Part shown: positions 32,823 through 42,441 of the stretch, one piece after another | Layout: each line of letters starts with the position of its first letter | Position numbering within the stretch: position 1 is the first letter of the stretch | Assembly: GCF_026802175.1 (NCBI RefSeq) | Contig: NZ_CP113797.1 | Coordinates: 1,589,026 to 1,653,025 of the forward strand | Reading direction: 5' to 3' | DNA: 64,000 nucleotides | Source: Thermocoleostomius sinensis A174 | GTDB taxonomy: Bacteria > Cyanobacteriota > Cyanobacteriia > Elainellales > Elainellaceae | Made by a program: the position numbers and the translations under genes | Notes under the pieces: model-generated | What the model was told of the DNA's origin: nothing | Seen by the model: the letters and a program-made list of their open reading frames with translations, nothing else | Databases searched by the model: none

Positions 32823-35096
32823 ATGAATGATGAAGGTTTCAGCCATGTATCTTCTCGCCGTTCCGGGTTTTGTTCCATGAAAATGCTATCTACTCATTCA
32901 GAAACTTTGCAGCAGAAGTTTCTAGAACAGAGTTATCGCCAACTATCTGCTTCTCGCTGGTGGCAGTGCTTTCTGCCAAATGTTGTGGCAACAGGAATTG
33001 TACTCGGCTTTCTTCTGCTCGGACTTTGTCAACGCTTGGAAGCCTCCTTATATCAATGCTTGCTGATGCAACCGTCGATCGTACCAGCGAATTGGCTCAA
33101 CGTCAGCATGGTGGTCTTGCTTTTGGGATTGGGGTTAGGAGGAGGCTTGGCACGACTGCGGTTTCGCTATCGGTTTGGAACCTGGGTGGCATTGGGCTGG
33201 GGCTGGCTCGGCTTCAGCCTTGGGCTGGGAGGGCTGGGGCATCCACTCCCCATTTTCACCCTGGCGCTTTTGTTTGGCGTCAATGCCGTCACGGTTGCTT
33301 CAGCCGAATGGATGCGCACGTATTTGAGTTTGCGTCGCAGCGAAGAACGTTATGCGTTGGCGGCTCATGGTTCCCACGAGGGAGTGTGGGATTGGAATCT
33401 GCAAACGAACCGCATCTATTTTTCTCAGCGTTGGCGGCAAATGTTGGGCGATCCGATCGCCACCGATCGCAAATCTGATCATTGGGTAGGAGGAGGGCAA
33501 ATTGGTTTAGTAGACAGCCCAGAATTGTGGTTTACCCGCGTTCATCCGCTAGATTTAATTCCACTGAAAGCGGCGATCGCTGCTCATCTTAACCATAAAA
33601 CGGATTATTTTGAGCAGGAATACCGATTGCTGCATTATGACGGAACCTATCGCTGGATGTTGGCTCGCGGACTGGCGGTTTGCAATCGCGATGGACGCCC
33701 CGAACGCTTAGTTGGAACCCAAACTGATATCACCCAGCGCAAACAAACCGAAGAGGAACTGTGGCGCAGTGCTTTTTTTGATAAGCTCACAGACTTACCC
33801 AACCGCACTGGATTCACCAAGCAGGTGCAACAAGCGCTCGAGCGCACCCATCATCAGTTGGAATCATTTGCCGTGCTGTGGGTGGATATTGACTGTTTCG
33901 AGCTAATTAATAACAGCTTTGGTGGTAACGTTGGCGATCAACTACTGATCTCCGTATCGCAGCGGCTTCGGGCGACCCTTCCCTCGACTGATGTGGTGGC
34001 TCGAATGGGCGGTGACGAATTTGCAATTCTGCTAGATCAAACTCAAACAGTTGATGAAGCCATTCGTGTTGCTAAACAATTGCAAGAGGTGCTGTCCTTA
34101 CCGTTCCAGATTGGTGTCCAGGAAATTTTTATTACCGTCAGCATTGGCATTGCCTTCAGTTCTAACCAATATCGCAATCCAGAACATATTTTGCGCGACG
34201 CTGATACGGCCATGCACCGTGCCAAAGCCTTCGGACGATCGCGCTATCAAGTGTTTGACCAAACCATGCGGACCCGAATGGTGGTTCGATTGCTGCTAGA
34301 AAATGATCTGCGTCGGGTAGTGTCCTCAGAACCCTGTGAGCGTTGCCAAGAGCTACAGCTTTTATATCAACCGATCGTCCAGTTAGAGACGGGAGCACTG
34401 GCTGGATTTGAGGCGCTGGTTCGCTGGCAACATCCAGAAAAGGGATTACTGTCCCCTAAGAAGTTTATTTCGGTGGCCGAAGACACCGGGTTAATTATTC
34501 CCATGAGCGGCTGGATTTTGCGATCGGCGTGTTTACAGATGCGGCAATGGCAGCTTTTATTTCCTGATCAGTTTCCCCTCACCATGAGCGTGAATTTATC
34601 CAGCCAGCAGTTTTCGATGCCTAATTTACCGAAGTACATCGAGCAAATTTTGCAGGAAACCGATCTGAATCCGGTGCATCTGAAGTTGGAGATCACCGAA
34701 AGTATGTTGATGGAGAATGCTGCCTCGATCGTCTCCGTTCTTCGTCAAATTCGGGCGCTGGGCATTCAGCTAGCCATCGATGATTTTGGTACAGGTTATT
34801 CTTCCTTAAGCTACTTGGCTCGGTTTCCCATCAATACCCTCAAAATCGATCGATCATTTATTCATAACATCGACCTTAACAGCGACAGTCGCGAAATAGT
34901 CAAAACCGTGCACGCCTTGGCTCACAATTTGGGCATGGACGTGACGGCGGAAGGGGTTGAAACGATCGACCAAGTGCAGCACCTGCAAACAATGAACTGT
35001 GAGTATGGACAGGGATATTTTTTCTCGCCACCGTTGCACACCGAGGCGGTCACACAGCTATTGCGACAGCAATCCTGTAATCGTTCTAGTATCTAG
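32823..35096 (+). CDS. Membrane-bound PAS-GGDEF-EAL c-di-GMP signalling protein, 757 aa
   Basis: Three or four hydrophobic segments (about residues 50-70, 90-108, 125-160) are followed by a PAS domain with PAC motif (about 175-305, ending GTQTDITQRKQ), a GGDEF domain with intact MGGDEF at about 395, and an EAL domain with GFEALVRWQHP at about 528, DDFGTGYSSLSYL at about 653 and EGVET near the end. Both catalytic signatures are intact, so the protein could make or degrade cyclic di-GMP in response to a signal sensed at the membrane. A start at the ATG near 32877 is also possible. It stands alone. Confidence 0.92.
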   Translation: MNDEGFSHVSSRRSGFCSMKMLSTHSETLQQKFLEQSYRQLSASRWWQCFLPNVVATGIVLGFLLLGLCQRLEASLYQCLLMQPSIVPANWLNVSMVVLLLGLGLGGGLARLRFRYRFGTWVALGWGWLGFSLGLGGLGHPLPIFTLALLFGVNAVTVASAEWMRTYLSLRRSEERYALAAHGSHEGVWDWNLQTNRIYFSQRWRQMLGDPIATDRKSDHWVGGGQIGLVDSPELWFTRVHPLDLIPLKAAIAAHLNHKTDYFEQEYRLLHYDGTYRWMLARGLAVCNRDGRPERLVGTQTDITQRKQTEEELWRSAFFDKLTDLPNRTGFTKQVQQALERTHHQLESFAVLWVDIDCFELINNSFGGNVGDQLLISVSQRLRATLPSTDVVARMGGDEFAILLDQTQTVDEAIRVAKQLQEVLSLPFQIGVQEIFITVSIGIAFSSNQYRNPEHILRDADTAMHRAKAFGRSRYQVFDQTMRTRMVVRLLLENDLRRVVSSEPCERCQELQLLYQPIVQLETGALAGFEALVRWQHPEKGLLSPKKFISVAEDTGLIIPMSGWILRSACLQMRQWQLLFPDQFPLTMSVNLSSQQFSMPNLPKYIEQILQETDLNPVHLKLEITESMLMENAASIVSVLRQIRALGIQLAIDDFGTGYSSLSYLARFPINTLKIDRSFIHNIDLNSDSREIVKTVHALAHNLGMDVTAEGVETIDQVQHLQTMNCEYGQGYFFSPPLHTEAVTQLLRQQSCNRSSI

Positions 35097-35412
35097 TTGG
35101 ATCAAGGTAAGATAATGGTTTCAACGGCGATCGACCTTTTAGGCGCTATGGCATTCGGCTCTTCGACTGAACATATTAACCCGGCAACTATTGTCACGAC
35201 ATCTGTCACGACATCTGCCCTCACCCTCAATCCCTCACCCTCTAGGAGAGGGACTTCCGAACTGGCTCCCCTTCTCTTTTTCTGGGAGTAGGGGCTAGGG
35301 GATGAGGAGGATTCGGGATGCAAGATCAAATATGGCCGGGTTAATAACAGAACAAATTTTTCAGCTATGCTTTGATACCGCCATGAAGATGTAACTGTAC
35401 AGCTTAAAGGTC
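35097..35412. repeat. Intergenic palindromic repeat element
   Basis: The 316-base gap contains a C-rich, hairpin-forming element at about 35215-35310: repeated CCCTCA units, a CCCTCT-AGG-AGAGGG hairpin at 35238-35252 and then a CCCCTTCTC...GAGTAGGGG hairpin. It resembles dispersed palindromic repeats that are common between cyanobacterial genes. It encodes no protein I can support. Confidence 0.6.
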
Positions 35413-36114
35413 ATGGTCACTGTTTGGTTTATTCGTCACGCTGAAAGCGAGTCTAATGCTGGATTACCTACTCGCGATCCAGCTTCAACGCGCATCACCC
35501 CCACGGGAGAAGAACAAGCCCAGCAAATTGCCGACTGTCTTCCCGATGCCCCGTCATTAATTGTGACATCGCCCTATCTTCGCACCAAACAGACCGCCCA
35601 GCCTACAATTCAACGCTTTGCCAGCGTACCCCAAGCCGAATGGCCCATTCAGGAATTTACGTTTCTTGCACCTCGAAACTATTACAACACCACACGTCTA
35701 CAGCGCTACCCCATGGTACAAGCCTATTGGCAACATGCTGATCCCTTTTACGTGGAAGACGAAGGGGCAGAATCGTTTGCAGATTTAGTCGGGCGGGTAG
35801 AGTGGGTGCGATCGCACATCTTGCAGCTTAGCGAGACAGCCACCCAGCGGGACAAGCATCCCGATTCCTTCATTGTTGCCTTCAGTCACGGGCGGTTCAT
35901 TCGAGCGGTTGCTTGGGTACTGCTTGTGCGTCCGCAGACGATCGATCGCACAACGATGCAGCAATTTCAGGCTTTTTCCGAGTCTGTCCTAGTTCCTAAT
36001 GGCACAATCTTGAAGGTGCAGGCCCAAGCTAGTGAAGTTTGGTTAAGCGGTTTACAAACAGAGCATATGCAGAAACCCCAGCAGATGATTTCTGATCCGC
36101 AAGTCAAACCATAG
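35413..36114 (+). CDS. Histidine phosphatase family protein, 233 aa
   Basis: The catalytic motif FIRHAESESN is at the start (His9), with TSPYLRTKQTA near residue 55 and the second catalytic His in FSHGRFIRAVAW near residue 157. The superfamily contains phosphoglycerate mutases and many phosphatases; the extended middle and variable tail do not identify a substrate. It is cytoplasmic and monocistronic, convergent with the lectin-like gene. Confidence 0.88.
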   Translation: MVTVWFIRHAESESNAGLPTRDPASTRITPTGEEQAQQIADCLPDAPSLIVTSPYLRTKQTAQPTIQRFASVPQAEWPIQEFTFLAPRNYYNTTRLQRYPMVQAYWQHADPFYVEDEGAESFADLVGRVEWVRSHILQLSETATQRDKHPDSFIVAFSHGRFIRAVAWVLLVRPQTIDRTTMQQFQAFSESVLVPNGTILKVQAQASEVWLSGLQTEHMQKPQQMISDPQVKP

Positions 36115-36183
36115 CCGAAGAGAACCACTGCACTCAATCCCCTAGACTGAGGACTGAGCGCAGTTGGAACTGGATCTTTATCT

Positions 36184-37485
36184 TTAAAGCACGGGCGTAG
36201 TCGCAAAATAGTCGCCAACTGCCAATGCACCTTTGTTCAAGTCACCAGGTTTGAACTGAATGCCGGTCACATCCACCAGCAAGTCATTTGATGGCGAGAA
36301 GCCCCGCTTGCTGTCATTCACCGCCAGATATGTTCTGTTACGTGCTCGGAAAAACACAGCTTCGTCGGGTCTCAACCGTTGGTTGCCCGGCTTTTTGAAG
36401 TTCTTATCGTTGAAAGCCGCTTCTGCTGCTTTGCGCAGATTAGTCCTAAATCGACCTGCATTGAATAACCTTCTGGGTAGTTCGATCGTCCCCAAATTAT
36501 CATCGAAATCTAGCTGAATTCGATCGCCTTCTGCAAAGTTGAAGTCAGTAATGCGATCGAGGCGACGCAATGTCGATTTTCGGAGAGCTTCACGCTTGGT
36601 TCGACCCGAGAAGACAAATCGATCGGCTCCGAGATTGCCTGTAAGGATATCACGACGGCCAGTACTCAGCAGACTTTCGTCTTGATCGTCCCCAATCACC
36701 ACATCTCCGCCGTCAGGGGTGGTATTGCCACCCCCAACTACAACACTGCTAAAGCTTCCGGAAATCGGAACACCATCAGCCTGAATGGCCACATTACCCA
36801 CTTCGTGAACGTTGGTAGCGCCTCCAGTAGAAGCTGCAAAGGCAAACTTGAAGGTGCTTGGTAGGGGGCCATTGCCAGCCTCAATAACATTGAACTCCAG
36901 TACTTTTTCACCCGGATCATTAAAGTCCCCGTCCAGATTAATGTCAAGGGAAACAGCTAGTTTGCCCGTGTTGTCTAGGTCAATTTTGGCGCGTCGTCTG
37001 GAATTCTCTCGTGTTGCCCCGGTTCCAGGATTGTCTAACTGGATAGGTAGATTGAAAGCACCATTCAAGAACCGATAATTCGTTGCTTCACTGCCGCGAA
37101 CTCCGATCGAGTTTGGGCGTCTGTGAGGGAATCCGTCTGTTCGTCCCTCTGTAGAGTTGGAGAAAAAACCAAATTCATCAAAGCCAACGCCCAAATAGCC
37201 ACCGCTAATACCGGGTATGGATCTGTTTCCAAATATGTACGGTGCATAGCCCAAGGAACCGCCAAACCCACCTGGTTGAGTTGGGGACTTGGAACCATCG
37301 ATAAACATGAAACTAATGCCATCCCCGCCGCCCGTTGCACCTGTAGTTCCACCCGAGCCACCATATGCATAAAAATCAAACGTGATGGAAACGTTGCGGG
37401 TAAACGATACCGATCGATTAAAAGGAAGGTACTTGGCTTGAAACGGTTCAGCAGAGGTGAGTGGATAAATTGTAGGGTCTACCAT
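36184..37485 (-). CDS. Putative surface protein: L-type-lectin-like domain plus cyanobacterial C-terminal tail domain, 433 aa
   Basis: Residues about 20-240 look like an L-type lectin beta sandwich: GGDGISFMFIDGSK, GGFGGSLGYAP, GGYLGVGFDEFG and a later DLNLDGDFNDPGEKVLEF Ca-binding-like loop. The C-terminal part has TGNLGADRFVFSG (one RTX-like turn), ITDFNFAEGDRIQLDF and TYLAVNDSKRGFSPSNDLLVDVTGI, a pattern seen at the end of secreted cyanobacterial proteins (called bluetail in some annotations). There is no signal peptide, so type I secretion is likely. Ligand unknown. Confidence 0.75.
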   Translation of the reverse strand: MVDPTIYPLTSAEPFQAKYLPFNRSVSFTRNVSITFDFYAYGGSGGTTGATGGGDGISFMFIDGSKSPTQPGGFGGSLGYAPYIFGNRSIPGISGGYLGVGFDEFGFFSNSTEGRTDGFPHRRPNSIGVRGSEATNYRFLNGAFNLPIQLDNPGTGATRENSRRRAKIDLDNTGKLAVSLDINLDGDFNDPGEKVLEFNVIEAGNGPLPSTFKFAFAASTGGATNVHEVGNVAIQADGVPISGSFSSVVVGGGNTTPDGGDVVIGDDQDESLLSTGRRDILTGNLGADRFVFSGRTKREALRKSTLRRLDRITDFNFAEGDRIQLDFDDNLGTIELPRRLFNAGRFRTNLRKAAEAAFNDKNFKKPGNQRLRPDEAVFFRARNRTYLAVNDSKRGFSPSNDLLVDVTGIQFKPGDLNKGALAVGDYFATTPVL

Positions 37486-38068
37486 ACGTCAGATGCGATT
37501 ACAAACTCAAGAAAATGGTCTAAAAAACAAAGCAAAGAAATGCTCAAAAACTCAAATTGCTGTGAAAAGCACAAATAGTCGATCGAGGATAGTCTTTCAG
37601 AGCAGTGCGTATCCCCGTAATCATCAACCAATGGCTAGATGTTTTACTACAAAAACTCCGCAAATTTACGCAGCACTTACTAGAAATCAAGTTTTATAAA
37701 TTTTTAATAAAACTCTCTTTGATCTCTCTGAATGAGTCAATTTTTGGGAAACTTCGTTGATTTTTGCTCGTCGGCTTTTTGCTTCAATTAAATCCGTTCA
37801 AACTTTCTAGTTTTGCCCTATACCGATCATTGAATTCGATCGTTCTTAGGTACGGATCGATTTCATTCCATCACACCCACTATCACACCCACCAAGAGCG
37901 ATCGTTCGAGAAACTTGCCCAGAGGGAGCTTTAAACCCGTATCCTAGTAGGAAGCTGCATTATTGATCCCTGACCAGTTGAGCGGCCCCTGCTAAACACG
38001 GTTCCGTCTCATTCGCTTGTTTTGATTCACTCTGATTAACATTTCTGCTTATTCCCCTTTTGATTCCT
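37486..38068. other. Intergenic stretch between the surface protein and bciB
   Basis: This 583-base AT-rich divergent region must hold the promoters of both genes. Short open frames in it have no ribosome site or family resemblance. CACACCCACTATCACACCCACC near 37873 is a local repeat. I see nothing else. Confidence 0.35.
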
Positions 38069-39262
38069 ATGACTTCGGTGCAATCCCATAAGAAAGCCAA
38101 AGCCTTGAAACCCAGCAGTCGTCGCCCTGCCAAGGAATTGTGTAGCGAATGCGGATTATGCGACACCTATTACATTCACTATGTAAAAGAGGCTTGTGCG
38201 TTTCTGAATCAGCAAATTCCGCAATTAGAACAGCAAACCCACGGTCGCAGCCGCGATTTAAGCACACCGGATGATTGGTATTTTGGCGTTCATCAAGACA
38301 TGATGGCGGCCCGCAAACAGCAGCCGATTGCAGGGGCACAATGGACGGGTATCGTCAGCACGATCGCTATTGAGATGCTGAAACGCGGGTGGGTCGAAGG
38401 TGTTGTCTGTGTACAAAATACCGATGCTGATCGATTCCAACCCCAGCCAGTGATTGCCCGTACCGCCGAGGAAATTTTGGCAGCCCGCGTCAACAAACCT
38501 ACCTTGTCGCCTAATCTGTCTGTGTTAGAGCAAATTGAACAGTCGGGGCTGAAGCGACTGCTGGTGATTGGAGTCGGCTGCCAAATTCAAGCCCTGCGAG
38601 CGGTGGAACAACAGTTGGGGTTAGAAAAGCTGTATGTGTTAGGAACGCCGTGTGTCGATAATGTTACCCGGGCTGGGTTGCAAAAATTTCTGGAAACCAC
38701 CAGCCGATCCCCGGAAACCGTAGTGCACTACGAATTCATGCAAGATTTTCGGGTGCACTTTAAACATGAAGACGGATCGATCGAGACGGTTCCGTTTTTT
38801 GGATTGAAAACCAATCAACTCAAGGACGTGTTTGCTCCTTCATGTATGAGTTGCTTTGACTATGTTAATTCCCTTGCCGATCTGGTGGTGGGCTATATGG
38901 GTGCACCGTTTGGCTGGCAGTGGATTGTGGTGCGCAACGATCGCGGACAAGCCATGCTGGATTTGGTCATGGATCAACTAGATACGCAACCTGTGATGTC
39001 GCAAGGCAATCGACAGCAGGCAGTGCAGCAAAGTATTCCTGCCTACGATAAGGGCGTGACGTTGCCGATGTGGGCGGCCAAACTGATGGGAATTGTGATC
39101 GAAAAAATTGGGCCCAAGGGGTTAGAATATGCGCGCTTTTCGATCGACTCTCACTTCACCCGCAATTATTTGTATGTGAAGCGGCATCATCCCGAAAAGC
39201 TGGACGCCCATGTGCCAGAGTATGCCAAGCGGATTGTGGGGCAGTATCAATTGCCAGATTAA
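38069..39262 (+). CDS. bciB: Divinyl chlorophyllide a 8-vinyl reductase, ferredoxin-dependent (BciB type)
   Basis: The protein belongs to the F420 hydrogenase/dehydrogenase beta-subunit family and matches the cyanobacterial Slr1923-type 8-vinyl reductase, which reduces the C8 vinyl group in chlorophyll synthesis with electrons from ferredoxin. Iron-sulphur cysteines are seen in ELCSECGLCD (Cys25, 28, 31), GTPCVDNVTRAG and APSCMSCFDYVN. The close paralogue, 7-hydroxymethyl chlorophyll a reductase, is the main alternative, but chlorophyll b is not expected here. The ATG at 38069 is preferred over a TTG three codons upstream. 397 aa. Confidence 0.88.
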   Translation: MTSVQSHKKAKALKPSSRRPAKELCSECGLCDTYYIHYVKEACAFLNQQIPQLEQQTHGRSRDLSTPDDWYFGVHQDMMAARKQQPIAGAQWTGIVSTIAIEMLKRGWVEGVVCVQNTDADRFQPQPVIARTAEEILAARVNKPTLSPNLSVLEQIEQSGLKRLLVIGVGCQIQALRAVEQQLGLEKLYVLGTPCVDNVTRAGLQKFLETTSRSPETVVHYEFMQDFRVHFKHEDGSIETVPFFGLKTNQLKDVFAPSCMSCFDYVNSLADLVVGYMGAPFGWQWIVVRNDRGQAMLDLVMDQLDTQPVMSQGNRQQAVQQSIPAYDKGVTLPMWAAKLMGIVIEKIGPKGLEYARFSIDSHFTRNYLYVKRHHPEKLDAHVPEYAKRIVGQYQLPD

Positions 39263-39476
39263 ATTGAGAACGTGGCAGATGGGGTAGGGGCGAATCGCGA
39301 TTTGCCCTGACGAGTGGTTCGTTCGTCGCGAAGATTGTTGAATGTGGCATTAGATAGGCAGTTTGGCTGCTTTTGCATCTTTAAGCGAAAACAAGTTTTT
39401 GCCAGATTTGACAACATCCTGATAGACTCCAACCATTCAGAACCGTATGATGCTCTAGAAATCTGCCTGTCAAACC

Positions 39477-40676
39477 ATGAGTATTTTTTCTCCCGATTCG
39501 TCGATCGGCAAGCGGGTGCAATCGTTTCCTGTCAAACTAACCTTGTTGCTAGTTAGTACTCTGACGGTAATGGCAGGAGCAACAATCGCTCCCGCTTTGC
39601 CTGCTATGCGCGCCCAGTTTGCCACTGTAGACAATGCAGACTATTTGGTGCGGTTAGCGTTGACTATGCCTGCAATCTTTATTGCCGTCGGCGCTCCGTT
39701 TGTGGGGGTGGCGATCGATCGAGTGGGACGGAAGCCGTTGCTGCTGTGGTCGCTGCTGATGTATGGAGCCGCTGGAAGCTCTGGACTGTGGCTTGATTCA
39801 CTGGGACTAATTTTAGTCGGGCGGGCGTTTTTGGGGTTCAGTGTGGGCGGCATTATGACCACCGCCACCACCCTCATTGCTGATTACTATGTGGGCATCA
39901 CTCGCGGTCAGTTTTTGGGCCTGCAAGCGGCGTTTATGGCGTTGGGAGGCGTGATATTCCTCACGGTGGGCGGTTTTCTAGCAGACATTGGCTGGCGGCT
40001 GCCTTTCGCCATTTACTTGCTGTCCTTGGCGCTGGTTCCGTGCGCGTTATGGCTGCTGCCAGAACCCGATCGGCGAGTGCCGTTGGTGACATCTGTAGCT
40101 GGCGAAGTGGTCTCGGAACGTGCTCCTTGGTTGTTGATCGTATTAACCTACGGCATCGCCCTATTGACGCAGATAGTGTTTTATCTGATTCCGGTGCAAT
40201 TGCCCTTTTATTTGCAAGCCCTAGTAGGGGCTAGTGCTAGCCAAAGCGGATTGGCGATCGCTCTATCAACCTTCCTGGCCGCCATTAGCTCGATTTTGTA
40301 TCGGCGTGTGAAAACACGATTCAATTTCATGACTATTTATGCCGTTGCGTTTCTCAACATGGGATTAGGGTATGTGCTGATTGGGCTAGCGGCAAACTTT
40401 CTACAGATTCTGCTAGGGTTGGCAGTTGCCGGCTCAGGGCTAGGACTATTAATGCCCAATATGAATTTTTGTCTCACGTCTATTACTCCTGAAGCGTTGC
40501 GAGGTCGAGTTTTAAGCGGCATTACCACTTTCTTCTTCCTAGGACAATTTTTGTCGCCGTTGGTCAGTCAACCTTTAAGTCAGTGGATAGGGCTAGGAGC
40601 AACGTATGGTCTGGCAGGATTGCTAATGTTGATGCTGTCTGGAACGACGATGATTGTGGCGGCAAAATGGCGGTGA
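39477..40676 (+). CDS. Major facilitator superfamily transporter, 399 aa
   Basis: Twelve hydrophobic helices are expected. The MFS loop 2-3 motif is visible as GVAIDRVGRKPLLLW (about residues 76-92), GRAFLGFSVGGIMTT follows in helix 4, and a second half starts near residue 215. This is a DHA1-like drug or metabolite exporter by shape; the substrate cannot be named. It overlaps by a few bases the start of a decayed second MFS gene, so a tandem pair once existed. Confidence 0.9.
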   Translation: MSIFSPDSSIGKRVQSFPVKLTLLLVSTLTVMAGATIAPALPAMRAQFATVDNADYLVRLALTMPAIFIAVGAPFVGVAIDRVGRKPLLLWSLLMYGAAGSSGLWLDSLGLILVGRAFLGFSVGGIMTTATTLIADYYVGITRGQFLGLQAAFMALGGVIFLTVGGFLADIGWRLPFAIYLLSLALVPCALWLLPEPDRRVPLVTSVAGEVVSERAPWLLIVLTYGIALLTQIVFYLIPVQLPFYLQALVGASASQSGLAIALSTFLAAISSILYRRVKTRFNFMTIYAVAFLNMGLGYVLIGLAANFLQILLGLAVAGSGLGLLMPNMNFCLTSITPEALRGRVLSGITTFFFLGQFLSPLVSQPLSQWIGLGATYGLAGLLMLMLSGTTMIVAAKWR

Positions 40677-41332
40677 TGTCGGCGACATTCGATGATTTTC
40701 AAGCTAGCTTATTGGTAACAAGCTATGCGGTTTTGCAGTTCATCGCCACTCTCATCTTAGGACGTTTGTCTGATGTCATGGGGCGTAAGCCACTGTTGTT
40801 GATTAGCTTGTTTGGAACCTACGTTTATAATCTTCACGTTTGCCTTTCAGCCATTCTTCTTGAATGTCTGACAACAAGACACTCAAACGCTGGCGATCGT
40901 GTTTATTGTGGTCGGTGCGGTGGGGGCATCACGCAAATTTTTGGGTGGAGCCATTGACGAATCGCTTTAACTTAGCTGATGTGTTGACCGGTGCGATCGT
41001 CGGTCGTACTTTGATCTTTTTTCTGATTCTCCTACTTCCTAACTTTATTACCTTTATCATTCTGGCATCGTTGCTTGGTATCACGAATTCTTTCCCGATG
41101 CCGTTAATTAGTGCCATCTTGTCCGTCAATACCGATCAGCGTGAACAAGGAGAAATTTAAGGTATCAACTCGTCTTATCTCAGTATCTCTAAGGCGTTTG
41201 GCTCGGCTACGGCTGGCTTGCTCGTTAGCATTAATTAAACGCTCCATTTTGGGTAACAGGACTATTCACATTGTGTACGGCTGGCTTTGCGTTAAGCTTG
41301 AAGTCGATCGTTTGTTGTCAGAGGTCGGGTGA
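40667..41332 (+). pseudogene. Decayed MFS (TetA-like) transporter gene
   Basis: Three frames together give a broken MFS protein. Frame 1 from 40667: SDVMGRKPLLLISLFGT, the loop 2-3 motif. A shift near 40825 leads to FTFAFQPFFLNV, stop, then TLAIVFIVVGAVGAS; another shift near 40940 gives NRFNLADVLTGAIVGRTL and SILSVNTDQREQGEI, a stop at 41158, then INSSYLSISKAFGSATAG, and finally PFWVTGLFTLCTAGFALSL in yet another frame. At least three frameshifts and two stops are present, and the first helix is missing. Confidence 0.88.
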
Positions 41333-41655
41333 GTTTGGGGAAGTGGGAGATTGGGAATCGGCAGTAGCGCGATATGTAACCCAAAGTAAACCTAAACACA
41401 AGGCTAGGGAACTTTTTTATGGGCGAGTCGGGTAAGAGAAAACAATCGTCTATAGAGCTATTCTTGCTTTAAGCGATCGGTTGCCGGTTTAATTTCTGCC
41501 TGACGCATCAAGTTGCGGATAACGATAGCCCTGCTTTGATAAAGCTTTCAGATAAGCAGCAATAAATGTTATGAAGAACACGGTGAAACTTACTTAGGTT
41601 TGATATATCTGAAGACTGTTTAGAATGCTAATGTTTCCCGCGATCGGAGGTCAGG
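41333..41655. other. Intergenic stretch before the transglutaminase gene
   Basis: It contains a short degenerate heptamer tract near 41340-41375 and, on the minus strand near 41490-41570, an open segment ending in QGYRYPQLDASGRN that could be the tail of a lost gene. There is no start codon or supporting context for it. The rest is featureless. Confidence 0.3.
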
Positions 41656-42441
41656 ATGCGGCTTGATGCAGGGTGTCAAATTTTCTTTGAAGCGACGACG
41701 CCAACCCCAGTCGTGTTTATGCTTAGACCTCGTAGTGGATACGGGCAATGGATCATTCGCGAGGAATATTTGCTACAACCTAGTGTTCCTGTGGTGGAAT
41801 ACACTGATAGTTATGGCAATTTGTGCCAGCGTTTAGTGGTGCCGCCGGGTTCCTTTCAAGTTCATACAGCCGCAATGGTGGAAACCGCTGATACAATTGA
41901 TGTTGATACGACAGCTTCCTATGTTCCCGTGGAGCAGTTGCCAGAACAGGTGTTGCAATTCTTGCTGCCTAGTCGGTATTGTGAATCTGACAAGTTGGGC
42001 AGCTTAGCGTTAGATATTGTAGGAGAGGCAACCCCTGGTTATGCTCAAGTAGAGGCAATCCGCCAGTGGATTCAGTCTAATGTGACGTATGAGTACGGAA
42101 CTAGTAATGCATCCACTTCTGCCGCAGATACGGCAAAAAGCAAAATCGGAGTTTGCCGCGATTTTACCCATCTAGGAATGGCCCTCTGCCGTAGTCTCAA
42201 CATTCCGGCACGGATGGTAGTCGGATACTTGTACCAGTTAGAGCCAATGGACTTACACGCTTGGTTTGAAGCCTATGTCGGCGATCGTTGGTATACCTTT
42301 GATGCTACCCAAGTAGAACCAAAAGGGAATCGTGTGACGATCGCCTATGGGCGTGATGCGGCCGATGTGGCTCTGTCCACCCAGTTTGGAGCGATGCAGT
42401 TGCTGGAGATGAAAGTGTGGGTAAATGCTAAATCGGTTTAA
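41656..42441 (+). CDS. Transglutaminase-like cysteine protease-fold protein, 261 aa
   Basis: The catalytic triad is visible: Cys167 in GVCRDFTHLG, His201 in DLHAWFEAYV and Asp216 in YTFDATQ. The N-terminal half is a beta-rich domain typical of bacterial transglutaminase-like proteins (YEYG and the RIWRWIQ-like IRQWIQSNVTYEY lie just before the core). Proteins of this group are peptidases or amidases more often than cross-linking enzymes. The substrate is unknown. Its stop codon overlaps the stop of the convergent TspO-like gene by four bases. Confidence 0.9.
   Translation: MRLDAGCQIFFEATTPTPVVFMLRPRSGYGQWIIREEYLLQPSVPVVEYTDSYGNLCQRLVVPPGSFQVHTAAMVETADTIDVDTTASYVPVEQLPEQVLQFLLPSRYCESDKLGSLALDIVGEATPGYAQVEAIRQWIQSNVTYEYGTSNASTSAADTAKSKIGVCRDFTHLGMALCRSLNIPARMVVGYLYQLEPMDLHAWFEAYVGDRWYTFDATQVEPKGNRVTIAYGRDAADVALSTQFGAMQLLEMKVWVNAKSV

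Noticed and set aside
35215-35310. C-rich hairpin element as a gene terminator or transposon
   Set aside because: It resembles a dispersed palindromic repeat; no transposase, terminal duplication or U-run was seen.
41490-41575. Minus-strand open segment ending QGYRYPQLDASGRN
   Set aside because: It could be a lost gene's tail but has no start, and I could not tie it to a family.
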